Assembly (NCBI GenBank): GCA_947066955.1
Contig: CAMTAF010000035.1
Span: forward strand, 1-33,477
Length of the DNA: 33,477 nt
Source: an uncultured Hungatella sp.
GTDB lineage: Bacteria; Bacillota; Clostridia; Lachnospirales; Lachnospiraceae
Direction of reading: 5' to 3'
The first letter of the stretch is position 1, and each line of letters begins with the position of its first letter. Of the stretch, positions 1 through 8,060 are shown in pieces. The notes beneath the pieces were generated by a model. The model had not been told where the DNA came from and did not search any database. It was given only the letters and a program-made list of their open reading frames with translations. The position numbers and the translations under genes were made by a program.

Positions 1-362
1 GTCGCCGTCTTGTTTTTTTTATTTCCAAAATTCCCCAAGTAAAGTTACACTGTCTCACCGGGCGCATGAAGGCTTAGAAAAAAATGGATGAGGAAACCGC
101 ACATAAGACCGAAACAAAGGGTTATACTGATAGTGTACAAATGAAGTACAAATCAAAAACAGGCGAGTCCATGGTTCAGCCGTGCAAAGAACTGAAGATG
201 GAACAGCGCAGGGGAGGCCGGCAGGTCTCCCCGTTTTTGCATATGGACCCCTGAGAAGAAGTTTGTCAGCAGAACTGACCGGGGCCCGGCGCGGCGGGCA
301 GGGGAAAGGCCTTCCCTGCTGGATTGGGCACGGGCCCGAAAGATGGATCTGTCTGGGCAAAT
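1..362. other. Gene-free left edge
   Basis: No convincing gene is visible here. Overlapping open frames on both strands have no ribosome binding site or recognisable motif and look like chance frames. The stretch holds a small GC-rich hairpin (GGGGAG at 211-216, CTCCCC at 227-232, then a T run at 234-238) and the GC-rich repeat at 288-326. It lies downstream of the minus-strand TPR-like gene and may contain its 3' untranslated region. Confidence 0.5.
288..326 (+). repeat. Dispersed GC-rich repeat, copy A
   Basis: About 39 bp here match 17481-17520 at roughly 80 percent with one gap. Both begin GGCGCGGCG, continue GCAGGGG, contain AAGG and end GATTG. This copy can fold on itself around AGGCCT at 307-312, with GCAGGG pairing to CCCTGC. 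Both copies are intergenic and lie downstream of a gene or operon end, which fits a small dispersed palindromic element. Only these two copies were found in the window. Confidence 0.5.
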
Positions 363-779
363 TCATCTGGCAGCAGTTTCTAAGTCCTGCCGGATCCACT
401 CCAGAAATTCCAGGCAGTCATTTTTTATATGTTCCGGCGGATCCAGCATCAGGGCATTGGAAAAGGCCTCCCGGGCCCGGGACAGGAGCACAGCCATCTT
501 TTTGGGCTCTGCCTTTAAACCGGAGTAATAGAGGGCGTAGCCCATGCGGTACTGCCATGGCCAGGTGCATCCGGAGCGGGACTTGATCTCTTCCAGCACC
601 AGGATGGCCATGGAGTATTGGCCGGTGTTGTTGCAGGCCACCGCCAGCTCTCCCAAAAGCTCATCAGTCCGTTTGGAGGCGGGAAGGGCCAGGACGGCCT
701 GGATAGTCTGTTGGTGCTCTCCGGCCTGGTACCACATGCTGATCTGATCTGTCAATGTTTTTGTCTCTGTGGGTGTCAT
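363..779 (-). CDS. TPR-like small protein
   Basis: Encodes 138 residues of mostly helical, soluble protein with no signal peptide or membrane segment. The alternation of short helices (QTIQAVLAL, LLGELAVACNNTGQYSMAILVLEEI, then YRMGYALYYSGLK and REAFSNALML) is typical of two to three tetratricopeptide-like repeats. The Y-x-x-G-Y-A-L-Y-Y block and the closing ALMLDPP are classic TPR features. Such repeats bind protein partners; no partner is evident here. GAGGAAGACC lies just upstream of the ATG. It stands alone, divergent from the molybdoenzyme gene. Similar TPR segments occur as the N-terminal part of longer clostridial proteins, so it could be a detached module. The fold is moderately supported and the function is unknown. 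Confidence 0.7.
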   Translation of the reverse strand: MTPTETKTLTDQISMWYQAGEHQQTIQAVLALPASKRTDELLGELAVACNNTGQYSMAILVLEEIKSRSGCTWPWQYRMGYALYYSGLKAEPKKMAVLLSRAREAFSNALMLDPPEHIKNDCLEFLEWIRQDLETAAR

Positions 780-1094
780 AGAAGGGTCTTCCTCTCTGTG
801 TTTGTCACAAGATATAGATGGTCTGCGGCAGCAGATAACCTATGAATCGTTATCACAAGCATACCACACAGGCGGGGGAGGACGGAAGGGGATATTTTTA
901 AGTCTTTTTGGGGAAAAATGGTAAAAGTGTGTTGAAAACCTCAAAAGTATGGTAAAATATAAGAAGCAAACCTTTGTGCGCCCGGCAACAGACGTGCCGC
1001 TGTCCCCAAAAAGTATGGCGCACTTGACATACCTGAATGGATGCCGCCTAATGGGAGGCAGGACTTTCAAAAAATAAAACCTTGGAGGTGTCAA
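780..1094. other. Divergent intergenic region upstream of the molybdoenzyme
   Basis: This 315-bp gap separates the divergent TPR-like and molybdoenzyme genes. It holds a weak promoter candidate for the plus strand (TTGAAA at 932-937 with AAATAT at 955-960), a potential structured leader at 976-1023, and a TTGACA at 1024-1029 with only a poor, over-spaced TAATGG at 1049-1054. The imperfect hairpin TGCCGCC/GGAGGCA at about 1039-1057 follows. The ribosome binding site for the molybdoenzyme is GGAGGTG just before 1095. Confidence 0.45.
976..1023 (+). promoter_or_regulatory. Possible structured 5' leader with pseudoknot
   Basis: A perfect 7-bp stem (GTGCGCC at 976-982 with GGCGCAC at 1017-1023) encloses a perfect 5-bp hairpin (CGGCA at 983-987, TGCCG at 995-999). 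The hairpin loop begins ACAG at 988-991, complementary to CTGT at 1000-1003, so an H-type pseudoknot is possible. It sits about 70 bases before the molybdoenzyme start. A cofactor-sensing leader would make sense before a molybdenum gene, but it does not match the Moco riboswitch as I know it. The class is unassigned. Confidence 0.3.
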
Positions 1095-3365
1095 ATGAGT
1101 CATCATGAGGAAGTCAGAATTGTCAACACCACAGGGAGGAACAACTGCGGCGGGCGCTGTGTGATTCACGCCTGCGTGAGGGATGGAAAGATTGAAAAAC
1201 TTACCACGGACACAAGAGAGGACGCGGGGGAAGGCGTGCCTCTCACTGCCTGCGTCCGGGGGCTGAACTATCACAAGACGTTTCTGGGGGAGGACAGGCT
1301 GAAGTATCCTATGAGGCGGGTGGGAGAGCGTGGTGAGGGAAAGTTTGAGAGGATCACCTGGGAGGAGGCTGTGGATACCATTGCCTCGGAGTGGGTGCGG
1401 ATCCGGGATGCCTACGGGCCAGGGTCCCGTTATGTGAACTACGCCACAGGCATCAGCGGGCTCATGAGCGCAAGAAGCCTGGCAAAGAGGCTTTTGAGCC
1501 TGGACGGGGGATTTCTGGACTATTACAATTCCTACAGCACCGCCTGCATCCGCCAGGCCACGGAGCTGATGTACGGCACAGACCAGACAGGCAGCAGCCT
1601 GGAGGAATGGCTCAACTCCAACTTGATCATCCTGTGGGGTCACAACCCGGCTGAGACCAAGTTTGACTGCGAGACCATGTACTACTTAAAAAAAGCCAGG
1701 GAAAAGAAGATCCCTATCGTGGTGGTGGACCCGAGAAAGAACGACACGGTTCTCGGGCTTGGAGCAAAATGGATTCCCATCCGCCCGGCGACCGACAGCG
1801 CCATGATGGATGCCATGGCCTATGTGATCGTGGAGGAGGGCCTCCAGGACCAGGAATTTCTGGACAGGTGCTGTGTGGGGTTTGACAAGGAGCACATGCC
1901 GGAGGGGATCGACCCGTCCCAGTGCTATCTGTCCTATCTCACAGGAGAGCAGGACGGAACACCCAAGACTCCCCAGTGGGCGGAGGGCATCACGGGGGTC
2001 AGCGCCCAGGTGATCCGCGAGCTGGCAGTGGGTTACGCCAGGGCAAAGCCCGGGGCCCTGATCCAGGGCTACGGGCCTCAGCGCCACGCCTGCGGCGAGC
2101 AGTCGGCCAGAGGGGGAATCCTGCTTGCCTGTCTCACGGGCAATGTGGGGGTCAGCGGCGGCTGGGCCAGCGGAACGGCGGATGTGAGCTGCCACAAGAA
2201 TCCCCGTCTGCCGGAGGTGGACAACCCCTATGGACGGAGGATCCCTGTGTTTTTGTGGACCGAGGCCATTGTGCGGGGCCATGAGATGGATCAGCTGGAC
2301 GGGGTGAAGTCGGATAGAGGGGATGAAGGCCAGGTCCGCCTTGACAGCGATATTAAGATGATCTTGAACCTGGCAGGAAACTGTCTTGTGAACCAGCACA
2401 GCGACATCAACCGGACCTCCCGGATCCTGAAGGACACGTCCAAATGCGAATTTATTGTCTGCAGTGACTTGTTCATGACCGCCAGCGCCAAATTCGCGGA
2501 TATCCTTCTTCCGGGGGTGTCCATGTTTGAGTGCGAGAATATCACCATGCCCTGGAAGTACGGGGATTTCCTGGGCTTTAACAACAAGGTCATAGAGCCT
2601 CTGTATGAGGGCAGGTTTGAGTATGACTGGCTGCGGGAGGTGGCCGGGAAGATCGGCCTGGGCTGGGAATTTTCCCAGGGGAGAACTGCCGGAGAGTGGC
2701 TGGAATACGCCTATAACCGCCTGCGGGAGGAGGAGAGGGAACTGCCGGACTATGAGACTTTTAAGAGAGAGGGGATCTACCGGTACCAGCATAACCCGCG
2801 GGTCATTGCCTTTGAGAAGGAGAGGGAGAATCCGGAAAAATATCCCTTTCCCACAGCCAGCGGAAAGATCGAGATCTTCTCGGAGAAGGTCTGGAGGACA
2901 GAATACAGGGACTTTTTCCCGCCGATTCCCAGGTATGTGGAGCCACCAGAAGGGCCTTCGGATCCCCTGGCTCAAAAGTATCCCCTGCAGCTCATCGGAT
3001 GGCACACCAAGCGCAGGTGCCACAGCATCCATGACAACAACCGGGCCATGGACGGGATCGACCCTCAGAGGCTGTGGATCAACCAGGAGGACGCTGCGGC
3101 CAGGGATTTGGAGGACGGGGAGACGGCCCTGGTGTGGAACGACAGGGGGCAGATGAAGGCGGCGGTGAAGGTGACGGACCGGATCATGAAGGGAGTGGTC
3201 GCCATCTCCCAGGGGGCCTGGTATAAGCCGGATGAGGATGGGACGGACAGGGCGGGCTCCATCAATGTGCTCACGTCCCTAAGGCCCACGCCCTACGCAA
3301 GAGGAAATCCCCAGCACACCAACTTGGTGGAGGTGAAGCGGGCCAGACAGGAGACAGGGGGATGA
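1095..3365 (+). CDS. Molybdopterin oxidoreductase, DMSO reductase family
   Basis: A 756-residue catalytic subunit carrying a bis-MGD molybdenum cofactor and one iron-sulfur cluster. The start at 1095 follows GGAGGTG; an earlier in-frame ATG at 1041 lacks such a site. The N-terminus has a C-x3-C-x4-C cluster motif (NCGGRCVIHAC) and a fourth cysteine in LTACVRG. SYSTACIRQ places a serine where DMSO/TMAO-type enzymes have their Mo ligand (inference). LIILWGHNPAET and GYGPQRHACGEQSARGG are cofactor-binding segments, and the C-terminal domain ends near YARGNPQHTN. There is no twin-arginine signal and no adjacent electron-transfer or membrane subunit, so the protein is probably cytoplasmic. It overlaps the mobB-like gene by ATGA. 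The physiological substrate cannot be told from sequence. Confidence 0.9.
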   Translation: MSHHEEVRIVNTTGRNNCGGRCVIHACVRDGKIEKLTTDTREDAGEGVPLTACVRGLNYHKTFLGEDRLKYPMRRVGERGEGKFERITWEEAVDTIASEWVRIRDAYGPGSRYVNYATGISGLMSARSLAKRLLSLDGGFLDYYNSYSTACIRQATELMYGTDQTGSSLEEWLNSNLIILWGHNPAETKFDCETMYYLKKAREKKIPIVVVDPRKNDTVLGLGAKWIPIRPATDSAMMDAMAYVIVEEGLQDQEFLDRCCVGFDKEHMPEGIDPSQCYLSYLTGEQDGTPKTPQWAEGITGVSAQVIRELAVGYARAKPGALIQGYGPQRHACGEQSARGGILLACLTGNVGVSGGWASGTADVSCHKNPRLPEVDNPYGRRIPVFLWTEAIVRGHEMDQLDGVKSDRGDEGQVRLDSDIKMILNLAGNCLVNQHSDINRTSRILKDTSKCEFIVCSDLFMTASAKFADILLPGVSMFECENITMPWKYGDFLGFNNKVIEPLYEGRFEYDWLREVAGKIGLGWEFSQGRTAGEWLEYAYNRLREEERELPDYETFKREGIYRYQHNPRVIAFEKERENPEKYPFPTASGKIEIFSEKVWRTEYRDFFPPIPRYVEPPEGPSDPLAQKYPLQLIGWHTKRRCHSIHDNNRAMDGIDPQRLWINQEDAAARDLEDGETALVWNDRGQMKAAVKVTDRIMKGVVAISQGAWYKPDEDGTDRAGSINVLTSLRPTPYARGNPQHTNLVEVKRARQETGG

Positions 3366-3802
3366 CGGGCCCGGAGAAAAAGCCCTTTGTATTTGCGGTC
3401 AGCGGGTACAAGAATTCAGGGAAGACCACCCTGATCACTGCTCTGATTCCGGAGCTTGTCAGGCGGGGCTATAAGGTGGCCGTGATCAAGCACGACGGCC
3501 ATGATTTTGAGAGCGATGTGCCGGGGACGGACAGCTACCGCTTTCAAAAGTCAGGGGCATACGGCACGGCCGTGTACTCCTCCAAGCGGCTGATGGTGAC
3601 AAAGGAGTGGGAGGAGCCTGACGAGAAGGCGCTTTTGGAGGCTTTCGGGGAAGCGGACATTATCCTGATCGAGGGGCTGAAAAACAGCGCCTACCCCAAA
3701 TATGTGTGCGACTATCCCCGTCAGATTCCCCTCTCCCCGAAGGAGCTGGCGGACCGGATTGAGGCCCTGAAAGCCGGCAGGGATCAGCCGCCCGGCCAGT
3801 GA
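3362..3802 (+). CDS. mobB: Molybdopterin-guanine dinucleotide biosynthesis adaptor MobB
   Basis: A 146-residue GTP-binding P-loop protein of the MobB family. MobB assists MobA in attaching GMP to molybdopterin to make the cofactor used by DMSO-reductase-type enzymes. The Walker A motif GYKNSGKT is at residues 15-22, followed by VAVIKHDGHDF, which is characteristic of MobB, and by the D-x-x-x-I-x-E-G-L-K-N segment (DIILIEGLKN). The length is slightly below the common 160-170 residues. Its ATG overlaps the molybdoenzyme stop codon (ATGA at 3362-3365), implying translational coupling and dedication to maturing that enzyme. No mobA, moaA or moeA is nearby, so the rest of the pathway must be elsewhere. 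Confidence 0.9.
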   Translation: MTGPEKKPFVFAVSGYKNSGKTTLITALIPELVRRGYKVAVIKHDGHDFESDVPGTDSYRFQKSGAYGTAVYSSKRLMVTKEWEEPDEKALLEAFGEADIILIEGLKNSAYPKYVCDYPRQIPLSPKELADRIEALKAGRDQPPGQ

Positions 3803-3823
3803 CCCCTCTGAGGGCAATGTCAC
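3799..3823. terminator. Small dyad at a convergent junction
   Basis: The mobB-like and esterase genes converge with only 17 bp between their stops. The junction contains nested dyads: GTGAC (3799-3803) with GTCAC (3819-3823), and CCCT/AGGG inside. There is no strong T run on either side, so termination activity is uncertain. Confidence 0.3.
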
Positions 3824-4683
3824 GAAACCGTGTATTTTCTTAAAAATTCAAATATAATCTCCATGATTTCCGGCTGATAGAACTCATCCACGCCGTGGCG
3901 GCATCCCTCAAGGCGGTAATAGTCGCAGGGGACGCCGCAGGAAACCAGCTTGTCATAAAATTTGTCGCTCTGAGACACATGGACCTTCTCGTCGCCGGTC
4001 CCGTGAAAGATCAAAAACGGGGCCGTCTGGGGGCATACATGCTCAATGGGGCTGTACCTGCGCATATTTTCCAGTTTTTCGCTGTCCGGCCCCTCAACCT
4101 TCTGCATGTAGGCGATGTAATCGCTGGAATTTTCCTTGTGGCTGTTGAGGCGGTCAATCATGCTGGCGGAACCGTAAAAATCGATGGCCCCGTTGATGCG
4201 GACAGCCTGGTCTAAAAAATCTCCCTGGTCAAATTCCGTGTATTCTCCCAGAACTCCCATCATGCTGGCTATGACGGCGCCGGCGGATTCCCCCATGACA
4301 AAGATATTGTCAGGGTCTATGAGGTATTGCCTGGCGTGGGATTTTAAATAGCGGATTGCCGCCCTGGCGTCGATGATGCCCGCGGGGAGGGGGGCGTCGT
4401 TTGTGGTCCTGTACTCCACGCTTGCCACGATGAAGCCCTGCCTTGCCAGGGGAACAAGCTGGGGGAGCCAGATATCCTTGTCCACTACCTGGAAGGCGCC
4501 GCCGCAGAACCACACCACCAGGGGGAGGGGCGAGGCGTGGAGTTCCTTGTGCTTGGGGAGGAGCAGGCTCATTTTCAGAGGGCGCTCCGTCTCCCCGTAC
4601 CAATAGGATTCCATCTTGTATGTAATATTGGTGATCAGTGATATGGATTCCTGCCGCACACTGACCTGGATCGTTGTCTTCAT
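3820..4683 (-). CDS. Alpha/beta-hydrolase, esterase (HSL/CE10-like)
   Basis: A 287-residue cytoplasmic esterase/lipase. The nucleophile elbow is GESAG with Ser133; Asp231 (FHGTGDEKV) and His263 (GCRHG) complete the likely triad. The oxyanion-hole segment reads WFCGGAF, so the first His of the usual HGG(G) is Cys. GGAGG precedes the ATG by 12 bases. It is the last gene of the minus-strand ABC sugar operon, 17 bp after the second permease. That context suggests removal of acyl (for example acetyl) groups from an imported oligosaccharide. The specific substrate is inference; the fold and triad are well supported. Confidence 0.88.
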   Translation of the reverse strand: MKTTIQVSVRQESISLITNITYKMESYWYGETERPLKMSLLLPKHKELHASPLPLVVWFCGGAFQVVDKDIWLPQLVPLARQGFIVASVEYRTTNDAPLPAGIIDARAAIRYLKSHARQYLIDPDNIFVMGESAGAVIASMMGVLGEYTEFDQGDFLDQAVRINGAIDFYGSASMIDRLNSHKENSSDYIAYMQKVEGPDSEKLENMRRYSPIEHVCPQTAPFLIFHGTGDEKVHVSQSDKFYDKLVSCGVPCDYYRLEGCRHGVDEFYQPEIMEIIFEFLRKYTVS

Positions 4684-4700
4684 GATTTCACTTTTCCTCC

Positions 4701-5531
4701 TCAGCCTTTTACCGCTCCGGCTGTAAGTCCTTTAATAAAGTATTTCTGCAAGAAAATAAATAAAACAGAGATGGGGAGAGAGGCCAGGATGATCCCGGCA
4801 AAGGCATAGCCGTACTCGCTCACGTACTCTCCGAAAAAGGAATTGATGCCAACCATCAAAGTTGGCTTTCTGGCGCTGTTTAACAGAGTGCTGCTTAAAA
4901 GATAATCGTTCCATATGGTGATGCCGGAGCGGATGCAGCAGGTGGCTGTGATGGGGGCCAGCAGGGGCAAAAAGATCTGAAAATAGACCTGAAAAGTGGA
5001 GCACCCGTCGATGTAGGCCGCCTCCTCCAGCTCCATGGGCAGAGCCCCCATAAACCCGGCGTAGAGAAACGTGCAGAAGGGCAGATGCCACGCCGTGTGG
5101 ATAAAGATGCAGCCCCACAGGGTGTTGTACAGGCGGATCTTTGTGGACAAAATCACCAGGGAGAGGAGGCAGCTGATAAAGGGGACCACCATAAGGGCCA
5201 CGTTGGCAGAGTAGTATGCCCGGAAAAATCTCCCCTTGATTCTGGATAAGGCGAATCCGGCCATGGAGCTCACCGCGATCAGCAAAACCAGGGTCATGAT
5301 TGTGATAAAGCCGGTGTTGAAAAGGGACTGGGCCAGCTTCATATTTTTCCATACATAAGAAAAATTTTCCAGGGTAAACCGCTCCCAGATGACTTTAAGA
5401 GGATATTTGACAATGTCCTTTCGAAGCCTGAAGGCGCTGATGACAAAATAGTAGACCGGCAGCCAGCAGACCACGGTGCAGGCCAAGAGGCACAGCTCGC
5501 TCAAAATCGTAAGCATCTTTTTCTTTTCCAT
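4701..5531 (-). CDS. Carbohydrate ABC transporter permease (MalG/UgpE type)
   Basis: A 276-residue inner-membrane permease with about six hydrophobic segments, beginning with one near residues 8-30. The ATPase-contact EAA loop is EEAAYIDGCSTFQVYFQIF, ending in LPLL, in the expected position before the last membrane spans. ISAFR after the first span and the C-terminal KYFIKGLTAGAVKG are hallmarks of MalG-family subunits. The start codon shares one base with the stop of the first permease (TAATG), and GGGAGG lies upstream, implying coupled translation. No ATP-binding subunit is encoded here. Firmicute CUT1 importers of this kind often borrow a shared MsmK-type ATPase, which is the likely explanation. 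Confidence 0.93.
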   Translation of the reverse strand: MEKKKMLTILSELCLLACTVVCWLPVYYFVISAFRLRKDIVKYPLKVIWERFTLENFSYVWKNMKLAQSLFNTGFITIMTLVLLIAVSSMAGFALSRIKGRFFRAYYSANVALMVVPFISCLLSLVILSTKIRLYNTLWGCIFIHTAWHLPFCTFLYAGFMGALPMELEEAAYIDGCSTFQVYFQIFLPLLAPITATCCIRSGITIWNDYLLSSTLLNSARKPTLMVGINSFFGEYVSEYGYAFAGIILASLPISVLFIFLQKYFIKGLTAGAVKG

Positions 5532-6442
5532 TAATAAATATCCTCCCGTTTTTTTAATACAAAGAGCTGCAAAAGAGAGATCAAGGTGATCACAACCACC
5601 AAAAGCACGGACATGGCTGAGGCGATTCCGTATTTGTTGGTGTTGAAGGAGTAAAAATAGATCCTCTGGGTCAAAATGCGGGTGGAATAGCCGGGAAGCC
5701 CTTTGGACACGGTGTAGGGCAGTTCATAGGCCTTAAAGGCCGCTATGGAGGTGGTGATCACGTTGATGGTGATGGACGGGGCCATCAGGGGGATCACGAT
5801 CATGGCTTTTTTCTGAAGCTCGCTGGCGCCGTCTAAATCCGCCGCCTCCAGCATATCTGTGGGAATATTCTGCAGGCCTGCCAGGAAGATGATGGCGCAC
5901 ATGCCGATCTGTCCCCAGACGCTGGCGATGACCACAGCCGCCATGGTCACGCCGTAGGTTTCCAGCCAGTTAACGCTCTTGATCCCCATCTGATTCAGGA
6001 GAAAATTCACCAGGCCTCCGTTGTAGTTGAACATGATCCGCCAGATAATGCCCACAATGGCTCCGCTCAACAGGCAGGGAAAGAACCAGAAAAAACGCAG
6101 CACAGTGCGGTTAATCCGCCATTTTCCCCTCTTGTCCAGGGCAAGGGCCACGAGAAACCCGCACAGCACAACCAGCCCCGTGACCCCGGCGGCGTAGATC
6201 ACGGTGGCTTTGGCCATGTCCCAGAACCCCTCAGTGGAGGGCAGAAGCCTGTAGTTGTCAGCGCCCACAAAATTCATCTGGGACATGCCGTTCCAGTCAA
6301 AGAAGCTGTAGAAGATCACGCTGGCAAGAGGATAGACAATAAATACTGCCAGAAACGCGGACAGGGGCAGCAAAAACAGAACCCCTGTGAGCTGCTTCTT
6401 TTGCCCCCACGTCAGTTTGTGTTTTGACAAATGCTCTTTCAT
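5531..6442 (-). CDS. Carbohydrate ABC transporter permease (MalF/UgpA type)
   Basis: A 303-residue inner-membrane permease, partner of the next gene in the importer. The start is placed at 6442 (MKEHLSKHK) because GAGAGG lies 12 bases upstream; the earlier ATG at 6496 has no good site and lies only a few bases from the upstream stop codon. The long first hydrophobic segment (LFLLPLSAFLAVFIVYPL) is followed by SFFDWNG, typical of MalF-like CUT1 permeases. The EAA loop reads LEAADLDGASELQKKAMIV. The C-terminus ends in LFVLKKREDIY. It is the second gene of the operon, between the lipoprotein and the MalG-like permease. The sugar is not identifiable from sequence. Confidence 0.93.
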   Translation of the reverse strand: MKEHLSKHKLTWGQKKQLTGVLFLLPLSAFLAVFIVYPLASVIFYSFFDWNGMSQMNFVGADNYRLLPSTEGFWDMAKATVIYAAGVTGLVVLCGFLVALALDKRGKWRINRTVLRFFWFFPCLLSGAIVGIIWRIMFNYNGGLVNFLLNQMGIKSVNWLETYGVTMAAVVIASVWGQIGMCAIIFLAGLQNIPTDMLEAADLDGASELQKKAMIVIPLMAPSITINVITTSIAAFKAYELPYTVSKGLPGYSTRILTQRIYFYSFNTNKYGIASAMSVLLVVVITLISLLQLFVLKKREDIY

Positions 6443-6502
6443 AACCGATACCTCTCGTCTTAAAGTTCCCTGCCGCCCCTCTGCGGCCGGCGGCATGAAA
6501 GC

Positions 6503-7867
6503 TTAGTAATGGTACTGGGACAAAAGCTGGGTCATAGATTTTACCGCGTCTTCTATGGAGGCGTTGCCGGAGTACACATCCCGAAGAGCGGTGCAGGCCC
6601 CGTCTTTAAATTCAGCTGTATAGAAATTATATCCCATCATTACAGAATTATGGCTGCTGACCTCGCCCACCAGGCCTTTGATGCCCTCGGGAAGCACGAT
6701 CTGCTCGGAGGTCATGTTGGTGAGGACGGGAACCGTACCTCTGGCATTCTGAATGATCTTAAAGTTTTCCGGCTCAAAAACCCAGTTGAGGAACAGTTCG
6801 GCCGCTTCGCTGACTTTCGGGTCATCCTGCTTGGTCAGTCCGAACCCCACCTCCGTGGAAGTGCTGATCCACAAAGGCTTGCCAGGGTCATTGAAAGGCG
6901 GGAAAATAGCCAGACCGGAGTTTTCCACCCCTGTGCAGGATTCAATGGCCTCCAGGGCAGAGGCGGACACCCAGTTGCCGCCCAGGAGCATGGCGGCCCC
7001 GCCGTCAGCCATGATGGCAACCGCGTCATCCTGGGCAGTGGAAGCGCTGCCCTCCATGATGTAGGGGATCAGCTCATTCATCTTCCGGCAGATGTCCGGG
7101 TAGGCGGAAAAATCAAAGGTTCCGTTGGTCAAGGCCTCCTGATAGGCGGCTGCCTCCTCCTGAGAGCCAAGGCAGTTGGCAAGAAGCAGCTCATAAACCA
7201 TATAGCAGATCGTGGCGTGGTCCCCGTTAAAGAGAAATGGCGCGTAATCGGTCTTCTCCTTGATGTCTTTGCAGCACTGGATAAACTGGTTCCAGTCGGA
7301 GGGCGGGTTATCCCACCCGGCTTCCCTTAAGGCCTCCATGTTTAAGTACAGGGCAGAGAAGGAGGCTCCCTGGGTAACGCCGTACTCCACGCCGTTGTAG
7401 GTAAAAGCCTCCCGGAATCTGTCCGGGACATTGGCCACACATTCCATCCCGGATAGATCCCGGACATATCCCTCATCAATCATATTCAGATAAATATCCG
7501 CGCTGGAGATCTTGATCACAGCGGGCAGGTCCTGGGCAGCGACCCGGGCGGAGATGAACGAGTCGATATTCTGCTGGGCGCCCACGGATTCTAGGGTGAT
7601 CCAGGGGTACTGGCTCTCAAAGGACTCTTTCATGTGGTTCCAGGCATCTGCCCAGTTGGTATCCACGATCTGAACCTCCAGGACAACCTCCTCAGGGGCC
7701 TGGGAGCCTGCCCCGCCTTCTGCCTGGGATTGTCCGGCACCTTCGGCCGGGGCAGCGCCGGAGGTCTGGTCTGCTTTAGGATCCGTTGATTTGCCCGCGC
7801 ATCCCCCAGAGGCGCACATCACGGCCGCTGACAGCAACAGTGCCATAAGTCTTCTTGTTTTTTTCAT
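6503..7867 (-). CDS. Extracellular sugar-binding lipoprotein (family 1 SBP)
   Basis: A 454-residue solute-binding protein that would deliver sugar to the two permeases. The start at 7867 (MKKTRRLM) is supported by GGAAGGAAGG upstream; an earlier ATG at 7912 lacks one. The lipoprotein signal peptide has basic KKTRR, a hydrophobic core, and a lipobox ending at Cys23 (ASGGC), so the protein is membrane-anchored outside the cell. A low-complexity Ser/Gly/Ala/Glu linker follows, then the SBP body, including FESQYPWITLE and GAAMLLGGNW, typical of extracellular family 1 proteins. It is the first gene of the operon, behind a strong promoter and a palindromic operator candidate. The terminal esterase suggests an acylated oligosaccharide ligand (inference). 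Confidence 0.93.
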   Translation of the reverse strand: MKKTRRLMALLLSAAVMCASGGCAGKSTDPKADQTSGAAPAEGAGQSQAEGGAGSQAPEEVVLEVQIVDTNWADAWNHMKESFESQYPWITLESVGAQQNIDSFISARVAAQDLPAVIKISSADIYLNMIDEGYVRDLSGMECVANVPDRFREAFTYNGVEYGVTQGASFSALYLNMEALREAGWDNPPSDWNQFIQCCKDIKEKTDYAPFLFNGDHATICYMVYELLLANCLGSQEEAAAYQEALTNGTFDFSAYPDICRKMNELIPYIMEGSASTAQDDAVAIMADGGAAMLLGGNWVSASALEAIESCTGVENSGLAIFPPFNDPGKPLWISTSTEVGFGLTKQDDPKVSEAAELFLNWVFEPENFKIIQNARGTVPVLTNMTSEQIVLPEGIKGLVGEVSSHNSVMMGYNFYTAEFKDGACTALRDVYSGNASIEDAVKSMTQLLSQYHY

Positions 7868-7920
7868 CAGAGTACCTTCCTTCCCTTTAAAATATTTTGA
7901 AATAAAAAACATTGTGAAAT

Positions 7921-7949
7921 ATAGTAACGTAACATTATTACATAACTAT
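7921..7949. promoter_or_regulatory. 29-bp palindromic operator candidate
   Basis: Arms ATAGTAACGTAA (7921-7932) and TTACATAACTAT (7938-7949) are complementary at 10 of 12 positions around a 5-base centre. The right arm overlaps the -10 box of the ABC operon promoter by two bases. A dimeric repressor bound here would block transcription. The adjacent ROK protein is the obvious candidate (inference). Confidence 0.55.
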
Positions 7950-7976
7950 ATTACATGATAATATGCCCACAATCAA
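7948..7976 (-). promoter_or_regulatory. Promoter of the ABC sugar operon
   Basis: On the minus strand TTGATT (7971-7976) is separated by exactly 17 bases from TAATAT (7948-7953), a good vegetative promoter. It lies about 80 bases upstream of the lipoprotein start at 7867 and overlaps the palindrome at 7921-7949. Confidence 0.65.
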
Positions 7977-8022
7977 GATAATAAACAGATAAATAAAGAA
8001 CAAATTTCTGTACAAAATATAC

Positions 8023-8047
8023 AAAAAGACTGGTGACTACACCAGCC
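8023..8047 (-). terminator. Terminator of the ROK regulator gene
   Basis: On the minus strand GGCTGGTG (8047-8040) pairs with CACCAGTC (8035-8028), including one G-U pair, across a 4-base loop. A run of five T follows (8027-8023). It begins 14 bases after the ROK stop codon and separates that gene from the ABC operon promoter. Confidence 0.75.
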
Positions 8048-8060
8048 TTTGCGAATATTT

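Noticed and set aside
211-238. Hairpin plus T run as a terminator on the plus strand
   Set aside because: No plus-strand gene lies upstream in the window, and the T run faces away from the minus-strand TPR-like gene it would need to serve.
976-1060. Assignment as a Moco riboswitch
   Set aside because: The stems and conserved bases do not match the Moco motif as I know it, so only an unclassified structured leader is claimed.
1686-3032. Long minus-strand open frame inside the molybdoenzyme gene
   Set aside because: It is antisense to a gene with clear motifs in high-GC DNA, where long shadow frames are expected. It has no ribosome binding site or recognisable domain.
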